Positions 24,551 through 36,300 of a stretch of DNA of 64,000 bases are shown in pieces. Every line of letters begins with the position of its first letter. Within the stretch, counting starts at the first letter, position 1. The notes below the pieces were generated by a model. The model worked only from the letters and a program-made list of their open reading frames with translations. It was not told where the DNA came from and did no database searches. Source of the DNA: Nilaparvata lugens (lineage: Eukaryota > Arthropoda > Insecta > Hemiptera > Delphacidae); NCBI RefSeq assembly GCF_014356525.2, contig NC_052507.1, positions 62,126,295-62,190,294 on the forward strand, given 5' to 3'. The position numbers were made by a program, and so were the translations under genes.

Positions 24551-24889
24551 GTGAGATTTAGTTTTTAAGAGGAAATAAGATCAGCTTTGGAGTCTGATAT
24601 TTTTAGGATATTTCAACTACAACAACATAAACCTTAAATTTGAAAAACCTTGTTAAATTATATAGAAAAATCTTGAATAATTTTGATTGTCATCGCATAA
24701 TATGAAGATCAGTGAAACAAACTCCTTGAATCATCATACTGTATATATTCTGTTAAAAATTACAAAAAATCTTATAATTTTCATGTTTTATTTATTTATT
24801 GTGAAAAACACTTATATAATCATTATAATATAATATTGTGATGATCACTTTTGAACAACTAATTACGACATAGCAGTCAGGTATTTATA

Positions 24890-25019
24890 AATAAAAGCTA
24901 TTAGCTTCTACTCACATTAGTGGAGTGCTTTCGGACACTAGGCCCATCATCATCCGAAGGCCTAGGCCTAGTGTCCGAAAGCACTCCACTAATGTGAGTA
25001 GAAGCTAATAGCTTTTATT
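24890..25019. repeat. Perfect 55-bp inverted repeat (hairpin), copy 1
   Basis: Left arm 24890-24944 and right arm 24965-25019 are exact reverse complements (AATAAAAGCTATTAGC... / ...GCTAATAGCTTTTATT) with a 20-bp spacer. It is followed directly by the reversed repeat-A copy. Repeated identically at 43085-43214. Confidence 0.9.
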
Positions 25020-25259
25020 GACCGACGGAAGTGAGGTCTAAGATGCAAGTCAACGGTTTGGCATTTCTCTGTATGTTTAAATGTTTATATGATGCGCATT
25101 TACGGCGAAACGCGGTAATAGATTTTCATAAAATTTGACAGGTTTGTTCCTTTTTTAATTGTACATCGACGTATGTACAAGGTTTTGGGAAATTTCGCAT
25201 TTTAAGGATAATATTAAAGGAAAAAGGAGCCTCCTTCATAGGCCAATATTAGAGTAAAA
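25018..25259 (-). repeat. Repeat family A, 3' half, reversed
   Basis: Starts TTGACCGACGGAAGTGAGGT and matches the reverse complement of 26812-27056 and 59385-59632. Together with the forward copy at 26771-27058 it forms inverted ends around a 1.5-kb block. Confidence 0.8.
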
Positions 25260-25261
25260 AT

Positions 25262-25920
25262 ATGGTGTGGCGCACTCACACAACATTCCTTGCCGTTATG
25301 AAAATTGATCATCTGACGCTGGTGTTCCCGCGCATGCTAGTTTACTATTCAAAGATCTGAGCCAGCTGGTGACAGGACAATAACGCTGGAGACATACGAG
25401 GTCTGCTATCTCTTCATAGTGAATCATTTAATAGAATCAACAGTTATTTGCAATCTGATAATCACATTTTCTCGAATTTCGAGCTTATTTTCAATTTTAG
25501 GTGAAAATGTTACTGAACATTAATTGTAGAGATTTTCATGTTCAATCTTCTCCACTCTTTTTTTTTTTTTGTTTAAATTGTATCTGAAGCCTGATAATTG
25601 AGAATCTAGAATCAAACTTTGCATAGATGGGGCGGAGCTCCTGAAATTTTTACAGATATGGGACTTGTGGCAGTTGATAGAGCTTATCGATGACTATTTC
25701 AGGTATAACTTTAATCAAAATTGTTGGAGCCGTTTTCGAGAAAATCGCGAAAAAACCCTGTTTTTGACAACATTTTCGCCATTTCAGCCGCCATCTTGAA
25801 TCGCATTTGATCGAAATTGTTCGTGTCAGTTCCTTATATTGTAAGAGCCTTACGTTCCAAATTTCAAGTCATTCCGTTAATTGGGAGATGAGATATCGTG
25901 TACACAGACGCACATACACT

Positions 25921-25990
<70 letters not shown>

Positions 25991-26138
25991 ACACACACAC
26001 ACACAGACCAATACCCAAAAACCACTTTTCTGGACACAGGGTACCTTGAAATGTATAGAAATTTAGAAATTGGGGTACCTCAATTTTTTCGGAAAGCAAT
26101 ACTTTCCTTACCTATGGTAATAGGGCAAGGAAAGTAAA
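25262..26138 (+). repeat. Repeat family D with (CA)n, copy in unit 1
   Basis: Begins TGGTGTGGCGCACTCAC and ends in CCTATGGTAATAGGGCAAGG AAAGT. TTCCTTGCC near the start and GGCAAGGAA at the end are inverted short ends. It contains a (CA)n run at 25920-26007. Confidence 0.7.
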
Positions 26139-26174
26139 AATACTATTGTTTTTAAAATATTATTGGTTTTAGTG

Positions 26175-26612
26175 GTGTTTTTAGTTCATAAGGTTGCTTA
26201 CAGATCAAAAAACTCACTGAAAAAACTCTTGTCCCTACACAACACCTCTCAAAATCAATACAATATACCAGGAAATTATAAGCTAAATTTTAAAGATTGC
26301 AGCAAATTCTACATAGGTAAAACAGCTAGAAATTTCAATATAAGATTCAAAGAACACACAAGAGCCATTACCCATCCGTCCTCCCATTCCACCTTTGCAG
26401 AACACATTATCTCCACTGACCACACACACCCTGACATAGACAACAACCTCGAAATACTCCTTTATTCCCACAAAAACAGAAAATTAAATGTACTGGAACA
26501 GTTTGAAATATACAAACACACCAAACAACATCCAAACAATATTCTAAATGACCAAATCAACTTCTCCTCCCACACCCTGTTTGACAAACTCATTCAAATC
26601 CTCCTCCATTAA
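26175..26612 (+). pseudogene. Penelope-like element, GIY-YIG endonuclease fragment (unit 1)
   Basis: Reading from about 26175 to TAA at 26610 gives YKLNFKDCSKFYIGKTARNF, then RFKEHTRAI and TFAEHIISTDHTH. This is the GIY-YIG nuclease domain of Penelope-like retroelements (Y...YIG, R, H and E positions visible). In this copy the Cys of the usual C-x2-C before YIG is Phe; the unit 2 copy keeps Cys. No reverse transcriptase part is present. Confidence 0.7.
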
Positions 26613-26770
26613 CCGCCAAAACTCCCCTCCACCCCCACCAAATTTCACCCTCATAACCTAAAACACTTCAGTTTCTGTTTGGCTTGAATATGTGCAATAC
26701 CAGCACGAAACGGACGTCGCCACATCAAAGAATGTGAGTGTTTTTTCACTTAAAAGTTTTACAAAATTTA

Positions 26771-27058
26771 ATATGATGAATAATTCTATAGTCTGATTTT
26801 TACTCTTATATTGGCGTATGAAGGAGGCTCCTTTTTCCTTTTTTATTATCCTTGAAATGCAAAATTTCCAAAAACCTTGTATATACGTCGACGCGCAATT
26901 AAAAAAGGAGTATACCTGTCAATTTTCATGAAAATCCATTACCGCGTTTCGCCATAAATGCGCAACATATAAACATATAAACATTTGAACATTTAAACAT
27001 TAAGAGAAATTCCAAACCGTCGACTTGAATCTTAGACCTCACTTCGCTTGGTCAATTA
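26771..27058 (+). repeat. Repeat family A, forward copy
   Basis: Contains GGAGGCTCCTTTTTCC, ACGTCGACGCGCAATT and CCGTCGACTTGAATC in the family order and ends CACTTCGCTTGGTCAATTA. Confidence 0.8.
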
Positions 27059-27344
27059 ATTCCAAAGGGTACTATAGTTCTATTTTATAAACAATAATCT
27101 TTGTTTTAAAGTTGATACCAACATAACATAATATGGCAAAGCGTTATTTGTCACAACCAAATACTGTGTGTAAATAATTTCCACTTTCAAGCTTCAAGTG
27201 GTCTACATTGTGGCAAAGGTATACCATATTTCTGTTTCATTACATTAGAAGATCTTATATCACTACTACCCACAAGATAATAAAATTATTCATCGATTAG
27301 CATTTGAATGAATGCAATTTCCTTTTGTGGACTGGCTGGCTACT

Positions 27345-27560
27345 GTGGCCTAGTATAAAATGAGTGCTGCTAACCAGAGATTTTCAGTTTGGTGTGAGGG
27401 TGAGCATACCTGACTAGCAATTAGGAGGTACCGGGTTCGATTCCCGGGCTGTAAAATAATTCTTGGGTAGTAGCCATTTCCATTTAGCTGTTAACCCAAT
27501 ATTTGCAGTAGCAGAAGTGGTTAACAGCATTCAACTTTGAACTTTCGTTTAATAATAATT
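27345..27560 (+). repeat. tRNA-derived SINE-like repeat
   Basis: Contains a perfect Pol III B box (GGTTCGATTCC, 27434-27444) with a plausible A-box-like segment (about 27393) upstream, followed by family-B tail sequence. No cloverleaf can be drawn, so it is not a tRNA gene. It lies in the part that is deleted in unit 2. Confidence 0.5.
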
Positions 27561-27644
27561 ATTTATCGATTGGCATCTGAATAAATGCAATTTTTCAACA
27601 ATCTCCATCTGTAAAATTATAAATTTATATACTTTGTTTTGCAG

Positions 27645-28993
27645 AACAGAAAAAGCCTGAGCCACATAGTCAACAAACTCTTGAAACACCTGGCCTTTCT
27701 ACAACACTACCCACCAGAGTTGGTGTCAACTCGAGGCAACGTCATCTTTGCAACAATGCTGTTCATCGCTCTACAGCCAGCTCTGGCCGTTTGCACGAGT
27801 TGGCAACACTGGAATTTCAAGTCCAGGGTATCGGCAGTCGATAATCTCATATTTTCACTGGGCGCTCTATGTTTGTCCATTGATGTCTACATGCTGTCAG
27901 AGAAATTGCGCACTCTCATCAATTTGACAAGTTCCCAGTACAAATTGTACAGCATTGGTTCAAGAGTGGAAGATGATAGGAAGCAGTCTGAAATAGCAGG
28001 TGATAGAAGATTCGGTATTCTTGAAGAAAATACTTTAAAAAAATACGGAGAAGATTTGGTTCAAGAAAAAGTGAGAAGTTTGGGGGGAACCTTTACCTCT
28101 AAAGAGCACAAGAGGACTTGGGTGAATCGTGAAAACGATAATGGTACAAAAGTGGGAGACAGTAATTTCTATGATGGAAATCATTTGAAAGAAGCAGATA
28201 TCCTTGAAGAGAAAACAGAGGATTTCTATGGTAGAAATAGACACATCGAAGTTGTGGAAATGTATGATGGAGAAACAGAATTATTCGAACAGAAAGATGG
28301 GAGGGAGGATGAAATTATTAATTCGGAAACAAGAGAATATTTTAATGAAAAAAGGAAAGTGTCAGCATATTTTAATAGTGTGGAAAGATCTAAAGCTAAT
28401 AGAATGTCCATCAGGAACCATGTTAGTTGCAATTTTAAAATTGGACCTACCAATGAAGAAAAACTAGGGGACATGGAAGGTTCAAGATTTGGAATGAACA
28501 GTGGCAAAAATGTCCACAGTGACTATTTTTTAAAAAAGAAACAAAAACTTATAGAAAAAGTCTCTCTGGAAGGATGTAGACGAGCTGAAACCACTGCCAA
28601 TGTGATCACGTCTTTTTTCTCCAGTTTCACTCTGATTCCTTTATCCGGTATTCTCTTCTACTTCCTCCGCCTTGAATCTGTCGGAAATCTTCCTCTTCCC
28701 TTCATCATCTATTCTCCATTCTCCTTTTCACTAAACATCACCGGATTCTTCGAGTATTTTCTTTTGGCTTCAGTGGAACTGTTCTATATCTACTACACAG
28801 CTGTGCTAGCGACAACCGTTCATGTCATACAAACGTTGTCTATAAATAATTTGATTGGAGAGATGCGGCTATTTCATTTGAACGCTCAAGAAATTGATGG
28901 AGTGTTTGAGAGTGTGTTAGATGACGTACAGAATGAACTCAGACTGCGTTTAGTCGTCAGAGAACTTGCCATACATCATCAAACTATATTCAG
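27645..28993 (+). CDS. Odorant receptor gene, large exon 2 (unit 1)
   Basis: Acceptor TTTGTTTTGCAG at 27644, 1349 nt open, donor CAG|GTAAGT at 28993. The product is a seven-TM insect odorant receptor (7tm_6), a ligand-gated ion channel subunit working with Orco in olfactory neuron membranes. Using the six-exon model (592 residues), TM1 is about 38-57, TM2 about 70-90, TM3 about 326-347 and TM4 about 372-395. The exon ends in a His-rich stretch before IFR. Residues about 115-305 form an insertion very rich in E, K, D, R and N between TM2 and TM3; relatives have only a few dozen residues there. Exon phases match exons 3-6. Alternatives: part of the insertion may be an in-frame retained intron. 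Confidence 0.75.
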
Positions 28994-29019
28994 GTAAGTG
29001 ATAACGCAGTCTCCTCTAA

Positions 29020-29195
29020 GGCTCAACTCACACTTGCGCGACTCAAGTCGAGGAGAGACTGGGACTCTAGTCACGCAGCATGTGTTTTCAAATGGCGTGG
29101 TCGCGGAGACTAGAATCGACTGGTCTGAATGTCACCATTTGAAAACACATGCTGAGTCGAGAAGAGACTTGAGTCGCGTGAGTGTGTGTTGAGCC
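29020..29195. repeat. Tourist-like hairpin MITE beside the exon-2 donor (unit 1)
   Basis: Starts GGCTCAACTCACAC and ends GTGTGTTGAGCC, flanked on both sides by TAA, the TWA target duplication of PIF/Harbinger-type MITEs. It lies 26 bp after the receptor splice donor. Relative to 46319-46512 it has lost about 18 bp of the arms. Confidence 0.75.
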
Positions 29196-29282
29196 TAATA
29201 GAGCATAGGGGACTCTGTAGTAATAACCATGATTTTTCAATTTCAATCAAATTTATTGAAGAAAACTTCTCAGATATAACTT

Positions 29283-29400
29283 TTTACTTTCCTTGTCCTA
29301 TTACCATAGGTAAGGAAAGTATTGCTTTCCAAAAAAAATTAAGGTACCCTAATTGCAAGTCTATACGTTTCAAGGTCCCCTGAGTCCAAAAACATGATTT
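29283..29400 (-). repeat. Repeat family D, terminal fragment, reversed
   Basis: Reverse complement of the end of family D (GGTAATAGGACAAGGAAAGT on the minus strand). Same in unit 2 at 46601-46712. Confidence 0.65.
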
Positions 29401-29806
29401 TTTGTGTAGTTGAGAAGTTGATATTGAGGTAGCCTAATTATTCATGTTAAATGGAAAAAATACTGAGAAATTGTCAAAAACTACTGATTTTATTGAGTTA
29501 GAAAGACTGGTTTCGGTTGTTACACCATTGTCAATCTCGGATAAACTCCGATTTCTAACTATATAATATTGATTTATTTTCCACAACAATTCACAATAAG
29601 TACTATTAAAAACATAATGGATACTCTATAAATAATACATTAAGTATGTAGTAAAAATAAAACTTCCATTAAAATCTGTGGTTTTTGACAATTTCTTAGT
29701 ATTTTTATTCAATCGCAGAAATAAGTTGAAAATAATATTGAATATGACAATGTAGTTAAAGCAATTTCTACACCAGAGTTATCAACAAAATGCTGTTCAT
29801 AAATAG

Positions 29807-30090
29807 TTTTTTTCAAGTTATCAATTGTTTCTATAGAGATAGAAAATATTGCTGTGCTTTTTAAGAAATTCACAAATAGTTCTTTCAAGTTATCAATTTT
29901 TTCTATAGAGATAAAAAATATTGCTGTGCTTTTTAAGAAATTCACAAATAGTTCTTTCAAGTTATCAATTTTTTCTATAGAGATAAAAAATATTGCTGTG
30001 CTTTTTAAGAAATTCACAAATAGTTCTTTCAAGTTATCAATTGTTTCTATGGAAATGAAAAATATTGCTGTGCTTTTTAAGAAATTGGCA
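29807..30090. repeat. 72-bp tandem repeat, four units (unit 1)
   Basis: The block GCTGTGCTTTTTAAGAAATT recurs at 29851, 29923, 29995 and 30067, exactly 72 bp apart. Because 72 is a multiple of three, both strands read open as 24-residue repeats, but no start or splice context supports a gene. It sits in receptor intron 2. Confidence 0.85.
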
Positions 30091-30213
30091 AGTGTCCAAA
30101 ATGTGTTGAAATCTGGAAACTCTGGTGTAAACGCGGATTAATGCAGACACAGGCTCAGAATCAGCATTTCACAATAATATAATATATTCTAGGATAAAGA
30201 CAAATCACAGTAT

Positions 30214-30463
30214 ACTAGTAGTTCTGTGAACAGTAGACCTCACGCAGTATTCTAATCCACAAGTACCTGATTGAAACTATAGACCTTATGGAAATACAGC
30301 AATAGACTGGCTTCTCCACACATTTGTGTAATCACTTGTCAGCTGATTGATTTATGATGAATAATTCTATAGTCTGATTTTCACTATAATATTGGCGTAT
30401 GAAGGAGGCTCCTTTTTCCTTTTATAATATCCTTGAAATACAAAATTTCCAAAAACCTTGTAT
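30214..30463 (+). repeat. Repeat family A, full-type copy split by the LTR element (left part)
   Basis: Begins ACTAGTAGTTCTGTGAACAG and runs to CCTTGTAT, where the LTR element is inserted. The rest continues at 40004-40147. Confidence 0.85.
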
Positions 30464-30467
30464 ATAC

Positions 30468-32773
30468 TGTCACGTGGTAATTTGAAACCACCAAATATTT
30501 CTAAATGAGCCAATAAAATGTAATAGAACTATAAAATTGGAAAGAAGGTTAGACCTATCTAAAGAGTAAATCAACTCAAATCAAGTATTATTAGTGATTA
30601 GGAGTAATAGCATTATCAACAAACGATAAGAAAACATGTATTATTGTGATTTAATAATTATGAGAACCCATTGGTAAGATCAAAAAATTATAAAGCGGCA
30701 TAATTATTATTGGCGGATTACAAAAAAATAAAATAAAATGCATGAACATTGAGGTTAGAGTTACTTGTTTACGTTTTGAAAAGAATAGTCGATCTTGGAT
30801 AAATCGATAATTATCCGAACCAATACTGAACGAATCAGCTGATTATTCGATCAACCCATATGACCGGTTGAATCATATAAAATTCACTCATAAAGAATAT
30901 ATTATGTATACTAAAGGAAGTCGATGTGTAGAATTACAAACAACTATTATTTCTATATAAATATTTATTACAATCTAAAAAAGCATGATAAATCAAGAGT
31001 ATACAAAACTCATATAAAAAACTAAATGTATTATCTATTAAAATCGTATGTTACGATTTATTTATGAATTCAATTTAAGATAAACACTCCATATATTTGT
31101 ATGAAAACTTCTTTTATTTAATTTTTTCTATTATAAAGCCGAGGAAGCCCTGATTCCCAAGGCAACCAATTGTATTGAGTCTATTAAATTGAAGGCCAAT
31201 CAGAGAGTAGCTTATAGAATTATTCTAGGAAGAAGCAAATTTTTCTGAAAACCTCTTTCTTCTGGCTTAAGATCCTGACCCGAGAGGATGCACATGGAGT
31301 TTAGGGTTTTTTTTCTTCTTCCTTTTAAAAAATTTTTAATGAATTATTAAGCCAAACCCTTTTTTAAATGTAATGTATGTTTGTTGAATGTTAATTGTTT
31401 GTGAACTCAGTGCTGTCAAGGAGTTCGTAATTGTAAAGATTCCCATAAAAATAGCTTTAATTCGAAAGAAACTTATAAAAATCTGGATCACGCGTTAGCC
31501 CAGCAGTGACGAAAAGGAGCCTACCCAATTAATTATTGGAAATAATTAATTCAATCCACGAGAACATCTAGAACTTCAGTCAGTGAGTGATAAGTCAAAC
31601 CAAATGAGCTCATTTTTTCTACGTTCAGTGGGGTAATAATTAATAAAAAAGCGCTATTCCTATTAATTTGAATTAAAATTAAGAGTCACCACGTGTTGAA
31701 CAATATCACATAGTTCATAAGAACATTTATAAATTTATTTATTATATGTAGGAAGCTTACTTCCATGCACAGCCCGAACTCATATAAATCCCTGAGATCT
31801 CATGTTTGAATATTAATTTATTAATTATAAATTTGTTTGTTGAACCAAGTATAGTATATCAAACCTATAGACCGAACAGGTTTTTATTTGCAGAATTTCG
31901 CATTGATTGGAAGTCTAAATATCAGCATTAAATATAATATATTTATAAATTTGAAACATACTATTGTGAATATTAGCGAAACCTGTGATAATTACTCAGA
32001 TTCTAGAAAACATTTATTTAAGTAAATTATAGTTATATCGAATATTTTATGCATATCTGTTTTATGGGAATATATTTTGTGTTTTATGTCAGCATACAAA
32101 CTTATAGAATTTTTTATTATATCCTAACTCATCTTGTGTTATATAGTTTGAGCTGTTTTGGTACCAACAAATATTTAGCAGCACTTAAAATTATTGAATC
32201 AAATAATATTAACCTTATTCAAAGCACTCAATATTTATCATCCTTTGATGATATTCATTCTATCAGCCAGAACAAGTATATTAAGAAATTATATTAATAA
32301 GGTTCCAGTTATATCATATAAGGATCCAGAGAGCTTCAAGAACTGGCGTTGTAAGTTCTAAGGAATTTTGAAAGGGTATATTGGTGAATACTTGTATTCA
32401 CGACGAGCGTTTTAAGAATCAACTAGAAACAACTATAGTTGGTCCTGATTATTCTCTAGTGGTACATGGTTACTGATAATCAGTCATCAAATATTCTTTC
32501 AATTTCCTTACTGGTATTCTTCAAGAACTTCATAGAAGCAGCGGTAAGAATTACCAATTACCGATCACTGAACCTTATGGTGATTATTTGTATTTATAAA
32601 GTTTATGTTTCTACCACTGAGCTAGAGCTGAGGTTTGAACCCAGTAATTTTGCGAGCCGGAAGGCCTTAATTTTTTGTGAATTTATTCGCAAAAGAGGGA
32701 ATTTGGAGACTGCTCTTATAAATACCAGAAACATCGTATTAACTGTGAAGGAATTACAATCCACAACTTCACA
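30468..32773 (+). repeat. 5' LTR of the gag-only element
   Basis: 2306 bp, TG...CA ends. Long for an insect LTR. It has a small open frame (32049-32297) with hydrophobic N-terminus and no known match, and another (32466-32921) that runs over the LTR end; neither is supported as a gene. Confidence 0.9.
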
Positions 32774-32776
32774 CAA

Positions 32777-32796
32777 TGGCACCCAACCAGTGGAGC
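32777..32796 (+). promoter_or_regulatory. Candidate primer binding site
   Basis: TGGCACCCAACCAGTGGAGC begins three bases after the 5' LTR. TGG plus CCCAAC resembles the tRNA-Lys type primer sites of many Gypsy-like elements. The exact tRNA cannot be named. Confidence 0.55.
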
Positions 32797-33378
32797 GTGA
32801 TGAAAAGCTTACCTACTCAATCTCACTATCAATGATTAATGAAATTATTGATAAACCTGAAAACTGCAAGAAGCATAATCTGAAGTTGATTCAACAAGAT
32901 ATATCTGATAATCTATTGTAAGTTTCTGGCTAAAATAATTGAGTTGCTCTTCAAATTAAAATTTTTTAAGCTGCATAAATACAGACAAACTGTATCACAC
33001 GAGTTTGATAACATAATTCTCATAATAGAGAAAATTGGATGGAAATTTCCATAAAAGTTATAGTAAAAATTTGATTTTGATCTTTGAATCTAGACATTGT
33101 ATGCTGACCAGGGTTATAGGTTATTTGAGGCATTATAATACTATCGTTATTCAGGAGGATAAGACCCTAATTAAAATTTTAAGAACTATATTAGTGTAAT
33201 TTGTAAGCCATACCTGTCTATTGATGTCCGTTTAGTAATATATGTACATGACACTTGAAACTTTTAACACCACACAATTTTATCCAGAATAGGCACTATC
33301 ACTGAATTTATTTTGATATTTCTGAAATTTGGCAACACACTTGGCACTTTATTCGAAGTAATCCATAATAACGTCACC

Positions 33379-36300
33379 ATGAACCAGTCGCCAGCTAACT
33401 CACAAATTTCCTACTTCAGCGACCACCCCCAAAATTATGTAGCTACGACACCGGTCACTCAACAACCTCAGGACAATGCAGCGGAGACCCCACGAGAGAG
33501 AGAGGGAGGCAGCATATGCTCCATCAATTTCGACCCGCAAAACTTGGCCCAATTGTCTTCTACGAAGATCGATAACGTCGTTGACACGATTAATTCCGAT
33601 GAGAGTCCGGCTGAGGGAGATGAGAGAGTGAGGGCGTCCAACTCGGTGCCGGCGTCTCCGCAGATCGCTCCAAGTGTCGCCGAGGGAACAGAGAGTGCCG
33701 CCACCCAATCGCCACCTGACATGACCAGTCAACCACCACCCGCCGCCACCAACCTGGAAAAACGCAATATTACCTTAGACTCTTCAGTTGGCTGTGTTAC
33801 AAATCACCTAATGAATGATTCCTCGAGTGAGTTTAAACTCATGATCAACCAAGCCATGGCAGAGTTGATGAAAGAGATAAAAGCAAGCCAGGATAAAGGG
33901 GAAGAAAATACCAAAATCATACAAAAAGATGTCAAAGCTGTACAAGGAAGTGTGGAAAAAATGGAAGAGAAAGTTGAGGGAAAATTCTCTGAATTCAAGG
34001 AAGAAATGAAAAATATGATAGACATTAAAATAGATACGCAATCTACAATCATCAAAAAATTAGAGACCCGTATAGATGACGTCACCTGTCAGATAAACGA
34101 ACGGTTGGATGACGTACCAAAGGAAGTTAAAAAACAGGTGGACGTATTGAGTAAGGAGCTGGGCACCGCTATCATGGGAACTGTCATGGGAAAGGTGTTA
34201 GAAAATAAGGGCGAGATAGAGTCGAAAGTGGAGGAAAATAATAAGAAAATAATAGAGATAGTCAAGGAACAAAGTAACGTGCAGGCATGTATGGCAAATT
34301 TAGCGGAGGAGGGGGCAAAATCAAGTGAGAGATACGGCATGTTGGAGAATGCTATAGGCGGACAGCAATTGAAGCTAACCGGATTATATGATGAAATGAA
34401 TGCAAATAAGAAAATTATGAATGATAAATGGATCGCAAGTGAAGAACGAGTCTCCAGAATAGAGACACGTATGGAAAACATCCCAGTCAATCGGACGCAT
34501 TACACACCAACAGAAACAATAAACGGCACTCAACTCTTCCAAAGTCTGGGAAAATTCGATAATTCCTACCGTCATATGCAACCCAGACCATTCATAGATC
34601 AAATAAAAGCTATTCAGGAATTGATACCCACCTCTTGGTTAGTATGGCGCTTCCAACTGTCCAGTCTACTACTTGGCGAGCCGCTGATGTTTTTCCAGAG
34701 CCGGATGCGAGATATCAACAGCCTGGAGGACTTCATCTCCCAATTCCTGCAGCAGTATTGGAGTAAACGTAAACAGATGGACGCACTATCAGAAATTATT
34801 TTATGCACTTATGATAGCAGAAATGGACAATCCTACACTGATTTTATAACAGATTTGATGAATAGAAACTATCAGTTAGAAGAATATCTAGCTGATTCAT
34901 CACTGGTCCACATATTAACAAAAAAGCTTCCTTTCAATGTTCGTATGACACTGGCAGTATCTTCGATTTCCAGTTGTGAAGAACTGATAGAACATTTACA
35001 TTCTATCCAATCAGCTACTTCTGAGCCAAATCATATAAATAAACAAGCAAGAAATTTTAATCAGCAAAATAGTAATTTCAAACAAAACAGTAATAATGAA
35101 AATCATATAACAAATGCTAGAGCAAATGCGCAAAGAGCGAAGTATACTGAAAATAATAACAGAGTTCAATCATTTGATAATAATTATAGAAATAAGTTTC
35201 AATACCGAAACAGTAAACAGCATCACAAAGAGGCATATTATGATAACAGAGATCACTGGAATAGAAATAATAAACGGAAAATAACCTTCACAAAACAGGA
35301 CGAAAATAAACAAAATCATAACCAAACAAATACATCTTATACAATAGCACATACAACAAGGACAACACAAAATCAACATGCAAATGACCCACCACCAGAC
35401 ACACAGGAGCCCATACAAGACAGCCTACCACACAAAACCGCCGCCCGCCATGCACTTGAAACGCCCTGTAAACATCAATCCCTCTTGAGCCTTATATTTC
35501 CCACTGAAGAACCATCACCGCAGGAAGAGCAACCCGCCACCGAGGAACACCAGGTTACAGTAGAGGAATTATGTAATATGGAGCCCACATGCGATCAACC
35601 CATTTTGAACGTCACACCCGCGCATCAAGGGACCACCACCAAGCATCCGCGCACCGAGCCTACACCCGCGCATCAATCGACCCCACCGAGGCACACCAAG
35701 GACGGAGAGGACGGCATTACGGAGAAAAGAGGCATGCACCGCAAGGCCCGGAGGCGGAAAGTCAGGCGGAAGAAAAAGAAGTACCGCACGCGACGATGGA
35801 GGCCGCATGCACGTTTTAAACGCCCGAGGAGGACACCGGACCGAAACCAGGATGGAGGACCGGAGATCGACGGCATACATCCGCGGCACATTCGCTTTAA
35901 AGCAGAAGATCAGCGATGTGACCGGCAAAATGGACATAATAAATGGAGTGAAACTGGAGCTACTGGAAGGACTAATATGGATTCATACAGGGATAAAAAC
36001 GGAACTGAAAGGAAAACTACAATTGAAACATGCATGGATGATAATAATAAAGTGGACTACGTATTGAGCTTGATGAAGGATAAACAGTGTTTAAGAAGAG
36101 TAAAAGATATAAGAAATTATAATAAGAGAGTGAAAGTACCTGACTATTACATGTTGAGAGATTATATTGTTAAAGAAATGATAAATGTTCTGATATATTG
36201 TATACTATTTGTTATGGCTGTGATATGGATAAAGGACTGCGTTGTAGGTATGATAGAAAATATTATGTTGTTGTTATTAGAAGAATCTATTATTGATGAT

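Noticed and set aside
25807..26137. Open frames rich in His-Thr over the (CA)n tract
   Set aside because: Artefact of the dinucleotide repeat; same in unit 2 with a different length.
27393..27455. Possible tRNA gene (perfect B box)
   Set aside because: No acceptor stem or anticodon arm can be formed; better explained as a tRNA-derived SINE.
29807..30090. Regular spacing suggestive of a CRISPR array
   Set aside because: The whole 72-bp unit is repeated, there are no unique spacers, and the genome is eukaryotic.
29709..30141. Repeated 24-residue open frames on both strands over the 72-bp repeats
   Set aside because: Openness follows from the period being a multiple of three; no start context or splice signals, and unit 2 breaks the frame.
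32049..32297. 82-codon frame inside both LTRs
   Set aside because: Short, hydrophobic and AT-rich, with no start context or match; present in both LTRs only because the LTRs are identical.
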